Assembly (NCBI GenBank): GCA_009617715.1
Contig: VTFK01000141.1
Span: 62,001-126,000, forward strand
Length of the DNA: 64,000 nt
Direction: 5' to 3'
Origin: Plectrocnemia conspersa
Lineage: Eukaryota > Arthropoda > Insecta > Trichoptera > Polycentropodidae
Shown here piece by piece: positions 24,640-36,939 of this stretch. The position numbers were made by a program, and so were the translations under genes. Under the pieces are notes generated by a model. It had not been told where the DNA came from, made no database searches, and saw only the letters and a list, made by a program, of their open reading frames with translations. Within the stretch, counting starts at the first letter, position 1; the number at the start of each line of letters is the position of its first letter.

Positions 24640-24975
24640 TATTTTGACTGTTTCTAGTCTGAAAAAAATATAACACTTTAACAACAGGTCAAATAGTCCT
24701 GATCCGTTAAGTTTGTTGATAGTAATCTATGGGACAGGTATCCACTACCTTAATACCTCTGATGTTTAACGACAACTATTGTAGTATCTACCCACAAAAA
24801 ATATTATTTTGTAAATTTTTGCTTTTTTTGACATTAGTCTCCCCCTCCCTGAATTTGGCCAGAATTTAATGAAATACTAATAATAATCTTAATGAAATAG
24901 AAATATTTAAAAAACGAATACTAACTGATCAAATTTTGCCCCTCCCCACCTTCTGGAAAAAGTTGAATTGACTGT
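24640..24975 (+). repeat. Dispersed repeat R2 plus CAGGG-type MITE 3' half
   Basis: The stretch TTTTGACTGTTTCTAGTCTG ... CAAATAGTCCTGATCCGTTA recurs at about 48780-48860. It is followed by the CCCTCCCTGAATTTGGCCAG segment and the terminal CTGGAAAAAGTTGAATTGAC of the CAGGG family. Confidence 0.6.
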
Positions 24976-24979
24976 TGAT

Positions 24980-26310
24980 CATAATGATATTTTTAAGCAA
25001 GTGCTGTATTAATATAAAATTAAATAATATGTTTTTACCAACTCGTTATTCGGTCGTGGCGAATTAATTACTGAGAATCTGAAACGTGAAATTAAATAGG
25101 CAAGCCGTTAAATTACCATTTTGGAGAATGCACGGTAACTTTAGATATTCACAAAGTTTTAATAAGTTCAACTTTTTCCTGAATTTTAATGGCGAACACG
25201 GCAGGTGAGCTAACGCGGCTATTGTCTGCCAAACAAATTAGTATAAATTCATGTACTTGTATAGCATTTTATATTTCTATTACATATTATTTATTTAATT
25301 TAATATCGCTAAATAAATTACAACTAAATATACATAGTATAAACATAAAATAAAAAATCCTAATAATATAATTTATTTCTTAATGCAAAAAAACCGCTAT
25401 AGCTTAATTTTTGCGGATTGTCCTATGAATATTCTTATACAAATTCACACCTCACATTCACATAATTACTCTGGTAGTACTCGTTTTCTTACACCTTAAT
25501 ATACTTAAATTTATTTAAAGCAACTCTCTTGTAATTTTTGCAACATCATTTTATCTAATTTATTAAACATATCTAATATGTACTGTATTTCATACCAAAT
25601 TAATCCTTTTTCGAATCGATTATAGTCTCTCTATGCTTTAAAGCGATCAAAAAGAAAGGCACGTTCATGTGGTGCAAACCACATACTATATATCAATTGC
25701 ATACGTGGCATATAAACTATTGGAAAATATTCAGAAAGAAAAGTTTGCCTTCCTGCACGAAAATCGTACTAAAATACTATCATGCCGTATATTCAAGTAA
25801 AATATAGGACAGATTATATCAAATATAAAAATAGCGTCTTGTATGGAAACTATGTATATAAACTATTATGGAAATAATAGAATTCCTTTATATATGCACC
25901 TACCGAAAGCACACGTGTCACTCAGATTTTAATAAAGATAAACCCGTCTATGTTAAATTATCGATTTTAATAATTAATATGTTTGCGTCAAAGCGACGTG
26001 TATTACACGTGTTTATATCAAGGACGTCATTATATAATAGTTGGAAAGCTTGTAAGGGCACAAGGTTATTGGCTGAAATAATTTCCTAGTAGACATGTTA
26101 CACGTGTGCTCAAAAAACACTTGTTACAAAAAAATGTAGCCTCTCTGATACACAAGTTAAAATGTTTTATATTGTATATCCACTTACATGCCTTGTTATA
26201 CATAAACAATATTTGTTTAATTTATACACTAATATTCTAATAATAACAATTTCCAAAATGTATTTTATATTATACTTTATTAACATAATACTGAAGAGTA
26301 TGAGTATATG
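24980..26310. other. Intergenic DNA with no recognisable feature
   Basis: AT-rich. The frame at 25868-26089 has no recognisable domain. Confidence 0.35.
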
Positions 26311-26316
26311 TATATA

Positions 26317-27587
26317 TTAGGTAATCCCGGAATTAATGTCGTTTTTTATTAAAACTCAAACTTATTTTTTTTTTCAATTATTTAATATTTTTTTAATACA
26401 AAGTAATTTCTAGTGTTATCTACGACTCTTTGCCATCTTGTTACTAGATCTAAAATTCCTTTCTCATAAAAGGCTTTTGGTTTAGATTCGAAGAACTCCG
26501 AAAGACCCGATTTCAGTTTTTGTCGAATTGTCGAATTATTTGTTCCCTAATTGCGTTTCTAAAAAGCGAAATAAGTGAAATTTGCTCGGTACCAAGTCCA
26601 GAGAATAGGGTGGATGCAATAAAACATCCCAGCTAAGGTCCTGGATTTTTTACGGGTAATATCGGCAACATGCGGCTGGGCGTTATCATGTTGAAGAATG
26701 ACATTACTTTTATTCACAAGAGCAGGTCTAATTTTTTGTAACGTCGTATTTAATTTGTCCATCTGTTCACAATAGAGGGCTGCAGTAACCGTTTGCCCTT
26801 GTTTTAAAACATCATAATAAATTACACCTTTCGAATCCCACCACACACACAATAATGCTTTCCGAGGATGTAGTCCTGGTTTTGGTGTTGGAATTGGGGT
26901 TTGACCTCGATTTAATCATTGTTTCTATTTTTTTATATCATGATAAAGAACCCATTTTTCGTCTCTGGTGATAAGGTCATGGAGAAACGGGGTAAAATGT
27001 TGCTTTTCTTGCAGTATTTTGCATGTGTTGAGGCGTTGAGCTTTGTTGCGTCGGTGAGCGCGTGAGGAACCGAGATACCTTATTTTTTAACTTTTCGCAG
27101 TTTCTCAAGATAACGATGGGTATTCGACCGTGATGTGCCGACTTTCTTCGATAATTCATCAATGATCATAATCGGATTTGCTTCGATTTCCGCCTTTAGA
27201 GCTGGACTATCCACTAGACTGGGCCGTCCACTTCGAAGCTCGTCCTTCAAATCGAGATTGCCCGTTGGAAATTTTTTGAACCCACTTTGGCACTTTCTTT
27301 TGTCCAGTATATCATCGTAAATGCCATAAATGCATTCTGTTGCTTCTGTCGCAGTTTTTTTTTAATGAAACGAAAACAGCATACAGCTTCTTAAATGTGT
27401 TTCCGAAGGACACGTTTCTGCCATTGTTTGTAAATGGGGTAGAAAAGATTTTTTTTGTTTAAAAGAAAGGCAAAGGATCACAGAAAAGAAAAAAATTACA
27501 ACGCACGTCTTCACTGCTCATCGGACCCAAAAATACTAAGCCAAAGTTGCCTATTAAAAAAACGACATTAATTCCGGGATTACCTAA
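26317..27587 (-). mobile_element. Full-length mariner element with intact inverted ends, inactive transposase
   Basis: The element is 1,271 bp, with TTAGGTAATCCCGGAATTAA at the left end and its complement at the right. The match is about 31 bp and is flanked by TA dinucleotides, as for all Tc1/mariner elements. Minus-strand translation gives TRDEKWVLYHD (first catalytic Asp), CVWWDSKGVIYYDVL, LQHDNAQPHVADI (second Asp) and, after a frameshift in an A-run near 26650, SWDVLLHPPYSLDLVPSKFH. The usual APSD third Asp is Lys here, and a stop follows about 15 codons later. The size fits mariner (about 1.3 kb). It is dead by frameshift, stops and catalytic loss. Confidence 0.93.
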
Positions 27588-28480
27588 TAATAAATTGAGC
27601 TGTGAAATATTTTTTCAACGTGAAAAATCTGCGTTGGGAATGCTTTACTCAAGATTTTAACTATTTTAGCGGATTAGAATAACTCGCAAAAAGGACAGTC
27701 GTCTATACAAATATTAAAGAACGCACTGCCCGTACAAATGCCAGTGTAATGCGCTTAGCAGGTACCCAACTCACAAGAGCTCGGTGACAGTGCTGCCAAT
27801 TCTCCAGCTGTTTGAATCATGACCATTCTTACAAGGTCAGTAACAAATGATAACGCCCTGAAGAATCGCAAAGTTGAGCGTAGAAAAGCGTAAACTAGAA
27901 TCCATCTATAACTTGATACTTCTGTCACAAGTCAAAACTTTATTTTTTTACTACTTTGCTTCGTGCGAGTTAAAACTAACATGCAACAAGCAGACAGGAT
28001 CAATTCTAGCTAATTAAGCGCCCGAGCTAAAAATTAAATTGCTACCCCTTTAACATATAATCAATACATTACCTGCAAAACATTAAAATATCACACACCA
28101 ATACTACTTTATTATAAATTATCTTTTGCTAATAAGTTTACAATTTACAAGCATTTTTAAATGTATAGTAAATAAAATTGAATACATACTATTTGTTTAT
28201 CGTAATATAATTATTTAATAAATTTATGCATTCAAGACATGAAAAAATAAAGCAACGCCGAATAACAGCGGCGAAAACAACTGTATAGTAACCACAGAAC
28301 AAAGAATATAATAGTAGCTAACTAAGTGTGCATAAAAATGGAACAAGGTGCAGAGAGTAAAATATATGGTTATCATGATATTGGTTGCTCTACTATTAAA
28401 TGAGATAAAAATATGTTTAACCCTTCGCTATTAACAATAAAAATATATATTTATATTTCAGTACAATCCCTTTTTAACGA

Positions 28481-28647
28481 CAGGGTCGTCATTTCAGATT
28501 CATTTTTCTGGGGGGGTGGAGTTGGCTAGCGAACAATCGTTTTATTGATGTTTGGATTTTATTAAGTTTCACAGTATTTCATTAAATGTCAAAATTTAAA
28601 GAAAGGTAGATGCCCTCACCTGCCTCCCTCTACAAATAACATTCCTG
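28481..28647. mobile_element. CAGGG-type MITE, nested
   Basis: This 167-bp unit begins CAGGGTCGTCATTTCAG and ends AAATAACATTCCTG (the mirrored terminus), with a G-run/C-run pair just inside. It lies inside the family 3 hAT element. Confidence 0.65.
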
Positions 28648-28679
28648 TGTATAAACGCCCAAAGCAATAAAAGCGTGCC

Positions 28680-29230
28680 ACCGCCGTCGTAGTGGGAACG
28701 CTCGGCTTTCTAGCATTCATATTTAAAGACTTCTTTTAACAATATTACGACTTACAATAAGTGAGAATCGAATGAAGCATATCAAAACCAAATTTTGACC
28801 AATAGCAGAACGCAAAAAACAATTATCCCTTCTCAGAAATCAAAGATCCACATCAAAAGCAATAAAATCGTGCCGTCGCCGTCGGCACCGACACGATTTT
28901 ATTGCTTTTGACGTGAATTTTTGCCTTCTGAGAAGTGTTAATTGTTTTTGCACCATCCTATTAACCAAAATGCGGTTTGAATACAATTTGACCAATACTC
29001 TCAAATCAAAAATCCGTAGTAATATTGATAAGGATAGCTATCATATTTTTAAAACATAGGATATACATAAGCTATGGAGCAATATGTGAGATGCGACGTC
29101 TGTCTGTACTTCTTATTCTGCTTGTTTTCCCGTAAGAGATAAGTTGGAAAATAAATCATATACTTTTACTAGCACCTGTCAGATAAATTGTACTTTCACT
29201 GACAAAAATATATTTACTAGTGAAAATGTA
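28680..29230. mobile_element. Foldback-family element, core and right arm
   Basis: The hairpin arms AATAAAATCGTGCCGTCGCC and its mirror meet at about 28885. The outer stem TTCTCAGAAATCAAAG pairs with TTGCCTTCTGAGAAG. The right arm continues with AGATGCGACGTCTGTCTGTAC (about 29090) and the TTTCACTGACAAAAATATATTTACTAG subrepeats, that is, the 23.9-24.5 kb arm inverted. Confidence 0.7.
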
Positions 29231-29330
29231 TTCCAAAACGATTTCATTGAAATGACATATTATTTTTTTTCTAAAACTGCTTCTTTTATATATTTTTTGA
29301 GGAATAATCAGATTTTTTTTAGTTTAGAAT

Positions 29331-29509
29331 CAGGGACGTGATTTCAGTATTTTTCAGGGGAGGGGCCAAAATTTGCGTCAAAAGTGGTCATTTTTTTAAT
29401 ATTCCGATTACATTAAGATTCATACTATTTCCTGAAATTTAATGCATTTTTCTGGCTAAATTAAAAAGGTGAGGGGGGGATGTCCCTTCCCTAAATAACG
29501 CAACCCCAG
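29331..29509. mobile_element. CAGGG-type MITE, second nested copy
   Basis: The left terminus CAGGGACGTGATTTCAG and right terminus AATAACGCAACCCCAG bracket 179 bp. The internal order is a G-rich stretch, the ATTACATTAAGATTCATACT block and a mirrored G-rich stretch. It is the clearest complete copy of this family. Confidence 0.65.
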
Positions 29510-29984
29510 TAAAATTATCGAAAATAATAAGTTAGTTCAACATTAAAAAGTAGGTGTGTTACAGCTTTTAAAAGCATAAATAAATAATTATTATTTTAAA
29601 ATACGAAATGATTTTGAGTGTTCTTAGTGGTCTTTGATCGTGTGCACTCGGTTGCATGTATGCTCACCAAGCTAGTTTATATATTTTTTAGCAACATTGT
29701 TTGAAAAATGTTAAATACCTTATTTTGAGTTTTTGCGTCCTTTTGGAGCTGGTGCCTCTAGAAGACCGCCTATGGAGCTGCCCCTCGGGCCGAACCTGCA
29801 AGCGGAGCTACGCCGAATAAAGATCAAGACGACTCTTGGAAGACCGAAGAAGCAGCCGCTTTGCAATTAACGTCAAACCGGATCAATCTAAAAATTCAAT
29901 TAGACATTCTGATAAGACTATAATTAACTTTGTATTTTTTAAAAAGGAACGCGCGACCACAAAGTTCACACAGTTAGATTTGAA

Positions 29985-30450
29985 AATACTGTGTAGTGAT
30001 TTTAGTTCTCAATCGAATATTCAAATAATTCACCCGATTTTCAACTGTTTTAAAATTCGAATAAATGATCGAGTATCTGTAAAATATTCGTTTTTAATAT
30101 TTCAAATGAAATTGGAAAAAATCTTAGAATGAAACAATTTGTATGTTTGAGTAATACAGGTAATCGTAAATGCGAGAATATGAGACGTTTTTCTCAGCAA
30201 AAACATAATTTTACGCCTTAGAAAAATATTTGTGAATACAATATTTATGTCTGTATCTACTATGATCAAAATTCGTAGAATTCGTTCGTTGAACAAAACA
30301 AAATGTTGGAAAGGCCTTTATCAGCATTAAACGCTTATATCAAAAAAAACAGGTGGGCGTCGCCAATTTTTGTAAAGTTCGTTTTATGTTTTTTTATTTG
30401 TTGTTACAAAACGCCAAGAATATATTTTAATCAATCAATTCCAATTTGAA
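29985..30450 (+). repeat. Dispersed repeat R1, copy 2
   Basis: The motif order is as at 12195-12660. The 98-codon frame at 29836-30132 runs into it and is not supported as a gene. Confidence 0.6.
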
Positions 30451-30459
30451 GATCAATGG

Positions 30460-31590
30460 TATTTAATACATACGTACATATATCCAAACTGTGAGCCTGC
30501 AAGCTGAAGATACAACTTTTGAATTTAATCTTTTCAATTATTTAAGACGTACATTCTAGAGTTCAACAACTATGCCAACGGAAGCATATTTACGACAGAC
30601 GTAGCACACTTGTTATTCAACCAATGTAGTGTCACAGTCAACTCGTACACTATATACAACTCGTATAACTAATGAATAAATAATGACTCCGTGTTTCGCG
30701 CCCCTCATCAGCATTAGTAGTTCCCGAAGTACTGACTTTATTAGGACGGCGTGGAAACTTACCTGTTGTGATATTCAATATAATAATGTGTCCCTTTAAC
30801 CACACGTTTAGTAAACGATATAAACTTCGCATGTTTCGCACAATGGCATGACTTCTCACGAACATAACATAACCTACATACTATTCGGCAACAATCCACC
30901 TTTGAACAAAAAACTCGGGCGATGATTAATCTCGTCGATTTCACCCTATGGCCGATACTTTTTTTGCTCACGCGAGCACAGAAAAAGGGGCCAAAAAAAA
31001 TTTTTTTTTCATCACTGGCAACATCGAATGAAATATTTATTTTCGGAATGTGGCCTTTATCGCGATTATTCCGCGTGATTTCAAGTCTGATACTTCACGT
31101 GAAGATGAAATATTTTTATTAAACACGATTTCCTTTATATTTCATAAGATTGATTGTTAAACATTGGACGTAAAAATTTGATAAAAAAAAGTTCATAAGA
31201 ACATTAATATTGAAATTCAACCATACAGCAAAAAAATATATTAGTGAGTGATAAAATTATACTATAAATTATAATAATATAATGTTATATTATAAAGCAT
31301 TATGAACCCTGGACGCTTAAATCAAGGGTTAAAATCCTTATGCTAATGCTATTGAATTTTTTTTTAAGTTAAGTAACTTCTATCAATGAAGGTCATCGCA
31401 CAAATTTAATGAGCACAAGATTATTTAAAAAAAACTTTTGAGATATCTCGTAAGTCGTTAATTTAACAAAAAATACAATTTAACTACTTTCCTTTACTAT
31501 AAGTACACACAAAAAATGAAATAAAAACGACTATATAATATATGTATAAATATTTTAGAAAGCTACTGAATGAAAGTATATTTTTAAGAT
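30460..31590. other. Intergenic DNA with no recognisable feature
   Basis: About 30640-31100 is somewhat less AT-rich and has overlapping short frames on both strands without a common motif. No gene can be supported. Confidence 0.35.
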
Positions 31591-31591
31591 T

Positions 31592-31704
<113 letters not shown>

Positions 31705-32261
31705 TATTCCCTTCATCTTTAACTACGGTACGGGAGGTTATATAAAAGATAGATATTAGGTAGGGGATGGGGCGAATTTTTGATAATGCTCGAAAGATCT
31801 TGAAATGAGCATTAGGGTTTTTTCTGTAACATTACGTTTCAAGTGATATTAAAACTTTTTTCAAACGACTTTTAAAATAAATAAACCCTTATATATGTAA
31901 TATACAATGAATTTTAATGTTCAATCTTACATTATTAAGATATACCAAAATATAATGGTATATATATATATTATAATTCGCAAAGTCTGTCCCACTAAAC
32001 TCTAGCGATATTAAATTTCATAGAACGTCTGCTGCAAGTTTCAGACTATAATATATATTTTAGGTATATATTTTTATTGCATAATCACTTTTGTATGTCA
32101 ATATATAATTATAAATAAAGCACCATTATTATTCGTTATTAAGTAGTTGTGTAACAGTTCATGCAAAAGGTAATATAATATATATCACTCGTGAACGGCA
32201 GAGTTCTTGCAAGCCCTTGTGTTTGTATGATGCGAGCAGCTTTAATGAATCACACAGCGGG

Positions 32262-32960
32262 AACGCTCGGTAACGAATGTTCCCGCTGTGAGATTTTATT
32301 GCTTTTGACGTGGATTTTTGACTTCTAAGGCCGGTTTCACACGTGCCGGGTGGATTTGCCCGGCACCGGGCCGGCGCCGTGTAGTGGGGATGGTGTTGTA
32401 TGGGCTAGTACCTATCATTTCAGACGTGCCGGACAAATCTACCCGGCGCCGGCCCGACGCTGACTGCCGGGTTGTCGCCGGCCGCGCTCACTAAACTGTC
32501 CGGCGCCGGGTACCGAGTTGAGTGTGGTGGGGTAAAACTCAAACATGAACCGGGCCGTTAACAGTGATTGTGGTATCTTGTAATAAAATTATTAAATATA
32601 TTCCTCGTGTTTAGGCAATAGCGGAAGAAATAGACCTCGAAATTTTAATTATATTAATGTAATCTCTTTTAATTATCTTAGTAGAATACATACAAAAATA
32701 AAAAAATAACGCGAAATGTGTGGAAGGACTTATGTGAAGCCGTTAATCCTAAATTACTGGCACCAGTTGACGGGGTATAGGTCGGGTTGGGAAGAAACCG
32801 GCCAGAGACCGGCCAGAGACCGGCCACGTGTGAAAGCTTTGTAAACGGCGCCGGCCCGGTGCCGGGTGAATCCATCCGGCACGTGTGAAACCGGCCTAAG
32901 AAGAGATAATTGTTTTAAGCGCTCTCCTATTAATCAAAATTTGGTTTTGATATGCTTTAT
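32262..32960. mobile_element. Foldback-family copy split by a Harbinger-like MITE
   Basis: The left part (32262-32330) has the GCGGGAACGCTCGGTAACGA core and the TTGCTTTTGACGTGGATTTT stem; the right part (32898-32960) continues with GAAGAGATAATTG and GCTCTCCTATTAATCAAAA. Rejoined, the order equals that of the intact copies at 36.5 and 45.8 kb. Confidence 0.8.
32331..32894. mobile_element. GC-rich PIF/Harbinger-like MITE
   Basis: The ends are GGCCGGTTTCACACGTGCCG and its near-perfect mirror, with inverted repeats of roughly 50 bp rich in CCGGCGCCGG. It is flanked by TAA on both sides (32328-32330 and 32895-32897). A 3-bp TWA duplication is the mark of PIF/Harbinger. Unoccupied foldback copies read TTCTGAGAAG where this copy reads TTCTAA...TAAGAAG, confirming the duplication. 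It is much more GC-rich than its surroundings and has no transposase. Confidence 0.82.
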
Positions 32961-32999
32961 TCGATTCTCACATATTGTAAGTCTTAATATTGTTATAAA

Positions 33000-33160
33000 A
33001 AGTCTTAATATGTATATTAAACTCAATACGATGCGTCCATTTGCTGTTCAAACTGAAACCTAACCAAAACAAATTAACACAACTTGCCCTAATAAAAGTT
33101 CAAAAACGTTTAGGTTAGGTTTGGGTTTAAACAGCATGTGAATATTTCGCAACGGTATGT
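33000..33160. repeat. Foldback-family outer arm fragment with internal inverted repeat
   Basis: AACTGAAACCTAACC...AACGTTTAGGTTAGGTTTGGG carries two inverted versions of the AAACCTAACC block seen in the family's arms at 24.2, 36.1 and 46.1 kb. Confidence 0.5.
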
Positions 33161-33341
33161 TTTTTTTCACTACAATAAATTTTAATTCACTTATTAGGTT
33201 AGTCATAAGACTAAAACGATAGACAAATCTGGTTTCGTTCTTAAAGATCCAAATTAATGATTAGTTTATAATTATAGTTTCGATCGATCATTACAGAATA
33301 TCCTAGTTTTTCCTATTCTCTATCGGTATTAAAAAAATGTA

Positions 33342-34170
33342 TTGCGAAGACACAGAAAATTCACATCGACCGATAAAAAATGCTCGAAAAGTGCAAAGAA
33401 AATCAAAATAAGTCAGCCATCATTATCATATTACTTTAAAAGAAAATCACTTTCTGAAATTGTCGCATGGCTAGCTGCTGAATATGGTATTTCTGTTAAT
33501 GCCATTACAAATAATAGTGCATCGTGAATCCATGATTATACACTGCCGATGAATCAGATTGATACCATGAAATTAATTTTAATTTTGACAACGAAAAAAT
33601 AGATATTATTAGCAAAATAAATAAGGGTTGTGTGCTATGGATGAATGAACAATTTACGAAATAGAAGATATTTTAATATAGTCGTTTACAGTGAAAATGA
33701 TATTTTCAATTAAGGATTATACTTCAGGAAGATGTGATTCTTCTGTAATAATTTTTTTAAACCAAGATTGTGACTGTAACAACTGATGGATCATGAAAAA
33801 AATTGGACGTAAGAGTCCAGTCGAAAATCAACTTTTCCAAAATCATATAATTCATCTAGCTGTTAAATGTTTCATAGCAGAAAGAGGATGAATGTCAAAT
33901 ACGTAAAGATTCTGATGACAGCGACGATGAACAATATATTCAAGAAAGTGACTTTTAAAATAATGAGAGTGCAGAAATTCCAAATGAAAAACTATGTTTA
34001 AAACCGAGCTTTAATAAGTCTCTAAATTTCGAAGAAGTGCAACGAAAGGTACAATTTTACAAAAATATGTAAAGAGCGAATTTGATGTTGAGCTTAATTT
34101 ATACTTCGACATGAAAACAAGGTGTAATTTCTTAATTCATCAGAAATTCTTTAATGAGATTTTGTCATTG
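33342..34170 (+). pseudogene. Degenerate hAT-superfamily transposase
   Basis: Reading across frames gives ISQPSLSYYFKRKSLSEIVAWLAAE with YGISVNAIT (33395-33525), TVTTDGS with KKIGRKSPVENQLFQNHIIHLAV (33775-33860), an acidic segment SDDSDDEQYIQESDF (33915-33955), and KYVKSEFDVELNLYFDMKTR (about 34065-34125). This order (linker, ITTDGAS, QLCxxHxIQLAV, KTRWNS) is that of hAT transposases. In-frame stops and frameshifts are numerous. The zinc-finger N-terminus and dimerisation tail are not visible. Confidence 0.75.
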
Positions 34171-34199
34171 GTCATACTTGGAATGAATTGAACATTCAC

Positions 34200-35760
34200 G
34201 TATTAGAAAATATTTATGAAGTACTCGCTCTTGATATATAGAAAATAATTTTAATAATAGATCCTACGTACATATTATTTATGTACGGATATTGGATTTT
34301 TTACTTTAGCGGCTCATCTAAACATTTACTTATGAAATATATATTTCATGCAACTTTTTATGCTAGGAACGAAAATGAGTTCATAAAAAAACATGTCTAT
34401 CGATATCTTATTTTTTGATGATAGATAAAATGTGAAACATATATTATATATAACATAAATACACATTTTTTACAATATTTTCAATGTAATTTTTTCCTTC
34501 ACATATATTATTGATATGTTTACATCTAATACGTTTTTGCTGCATATTTTTTTATTGTACAAAAATTCTAAATTTACCGATCTCATAATAAATTATGAAT
34601 AAAACATTATTAAAATCTACAAAAATATATATATTTATATACTATGTATAATGGATTTTTTTTAATACATGATTATGTATAATTTTGTAATGTAGTAAAT
34701 GATATGTCATTATTTACAAATATAAAAAATATATATAGCATCTAAATACAATTCAAGACATTTTCTCGTTTCGTCTCCGACGGTAATTTGTGATATATGT
34801 CAAAGTATAAAAAAGTGGACGGCTAAAGGTTTGTATCTGTATCGATCGAACTCAACCCCTTCGCTGTCATCATCAGAACATAAATCGTTTATCGAATACG
34901 ATATTTATCTAACTATACATATATGTAAAATACCATGCATATAATATTGTATTCGTAATATCAAAAGCATATGCAAAAGTACACACAGGAAAATGGCTAA
35001 GGTTGCGTGGAAATAATAGGTGCGGTCATTATGGAACTTGCAACACAGTATGTATGTATGTATTTTAAATCAGTCTTTCTCAAACGCTACGTTACAAAAG
35101 ACACAAAAGTCAATAAAAATACTCTATTTAACATGAAAAATTCTCGTGGAGTGCGGATAGCTGCACTCTTAAAATTTACTTTTTAACAAATTTTTTATTT
35201 ATTAATGTCCAGCAAATCATAGCAAGAATGTATGTATAAAAAAAGTAAAAACCGACATCAAATAATGATTTTGGACTAAACTACAGTTGTTTGAGATGTA
35301 TGGACTGGTGTATTTCAGGTATAAGTTCCTTCAGCTCTTTTTATGCATACAATAAATAAAAGGAGCGGAACATTGCCTTCAAAAGCACTCATTTTCTAGG
35401 TAATATTTACACAATTAACATTATTATTCAAAGGGACAGATTAAAGTATTTTGTCGCGGCTCCGCGGCAAATTATTGTTGACTTTATTGCTTTTTGAACG
35501 CTTAAAAAATATTAGGCAATGAATGTAAATTAGTAGCAGTAAATTTAGGTATTTGATCTGAAAATTCAGATCAAATTCCTAATAAGGAAAAAGCCAAGAA
35601 ATAACAAAAAATCAACAACCGCACCAGCTGAATTATATTAATTTAATGTTTTTATAGATTGTATTACCAGTAATTTGACAAAAGGATAAAATAAATAAAT
35701 ACTACATTCAATATCATGTGATTATTCCTAAAAGAAAATATATAAAAAACAGCCTCGGAT
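34200..35760. other. Intergenic DNA with no recognisable feature
   Basis: AT-rich, without frames or shared repeats that I could recognise. Confidence 0.4.
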
Positions 35761-35789
35761 CTAGACTAATAATATTTTTTAAAATTCAT

Positions 35790-36625
35790 AATTTCAGTAA
35801 AATCATATCAAAATACATTTTCACTAGAAGATATATATATTTACCAGTAAAAATATGAATTATCTTGCAGGTGCTAGTAAAATTATAGTATTTCAACTTT
35901 TCTACATACACACTTATCATTATTTATTTACATCCGATGTATAAATGTTATAGTAAATGTGTATTTTTTTAAGTTATATTTTTACTAGTAAAATCCAAAT
36001 ACATTTTCACCAGTAGATATATATTTATACTAGCGAAAATATAATTTAATTGATTGGCGCTAATATGCTGCTCTAAAACGTCTATGAAGCTCAATTTGAC
36101 AATTGCGAAACGTCTATTTGCTGTTCAAACCCAAACCTTACTTAATGAAAGTCTTAGAACTTTCATTAGGTCAAATCCAAAATATAAACTAAGCCAACTC
36201 ATCTTTCAGGGTAAAATAATCGGAAAAAATTAGTACAAACAGACATCGCATCTCACATATTGCTTCATATTTTGTCTGCATTTCGATATTACACTATGTT
36301 TTGAAAATATGATAGCTATCCTTAACGATATTACTATGGACCTCTAATATAAGAGCGCTGATCAAAGTATATTCAAACCGAATTTCGGTCAATAGGAGAG
36401 CGCAAAAACAATTATCACTTCTCAGAAGTCAAAAATCTACGGCAAAAGCAATAAAATCGTGTCGGCGCCGTCGCAGTGGGAACGCTCGGTAACGCGACGG
36501 CACGATTTTATTGCTTTTGACGTGGATTTTTGACTTCTGAGAAGGGATAATTGTTTTTTGCGTTCTCCTATTGGGCAAAATTCGGTTTAGATGTGCTTTA
36601 TTCAATTCTAAATAATATAAACGCT
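35790..36625. mobile_element. Foldback-family element with arm and complete hairpin core
   Basis: TTCACTAG-type subrepeats (35820-36050), CAAACCCAAACC (36125), AGACATCGCATCTCACATAT (36240), then the stem TTCTCAGAAGTCAAAAATCT (36419) pairing with AGATTTTTGACTTCTGAGAA-like sequence near 36520-36540 around a GTCGCAGTGGGAACGCTCGG core. Beyond it lies the AAATTCGGTTTAGATGTGC inner flank. Confidence 0.75.
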
Positions 36626-36634
36626 TGATAATCA

Positions 36635-36930
36635 AGCGTTTTCACCGTGATGCTACGATATTATTAATTTTGCCCTGTACTGGAAATTCACTATATGGCA
36701 ACACTGAGCATAATTTTTAAACTTAATTAAAATATTTCACATAAAATATTATTTCAAAAAATATATCGCAACGGTGGCTAATTTTTATATTTATTTGTAG
36801 CATAGAAAAGGTTAACTCGTATTTAAGAAATTATATTACGATGTTAAAAATTATATTAAATGCTATTTTTGTCATGAGACCCGGATTCATTATTTTTCCA
36901 GGGCCCAGGTTCGCTCTCGGCGGCCCTGTG
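36635..36930 (-). repeat. GGGCCCTGG-type flank shared with 45.33-45.65 kb
   Basis: Read on the minus strand, CAGGGCCGCCGAGAGCGAAC, CTGGGCCCTGGAAAAATAAT, CATGACAAAAATAGCATTTA and CAGTGTTGCCA follow in the order found on the plus strand at 45329-45615. The CAGGGCC opening resembles an hAT terminus. In both places this flank joins the foldback core on the side away from the TTCACTAG arm. Confidence 0.65.
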
Positions 36931-36939
36931 TATATCTGT

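Larger units (their letters stand above)
27995..29798. mobile_element. Non-autonomous hAT element, family 3, interrupted by later insertions
   Basis: The left end CAGGATCAATTCTAG and right end CCCTCGGGCCGAACCTG are flanked by CAAGCAGA (27987-27994) and CAAGCGGA (29799-29806), a seven-of-eight target duplication. A second copy without the insertions is at 53185-54302: they share AACAGCGGCGAAAACAACTG, GGTAACCACAGAACAAAGAA and AGCAACATTGTTTGAAAAA. The segment 28481-29509 is a nested foldback/MITE cluster. Confidence 0.8.
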
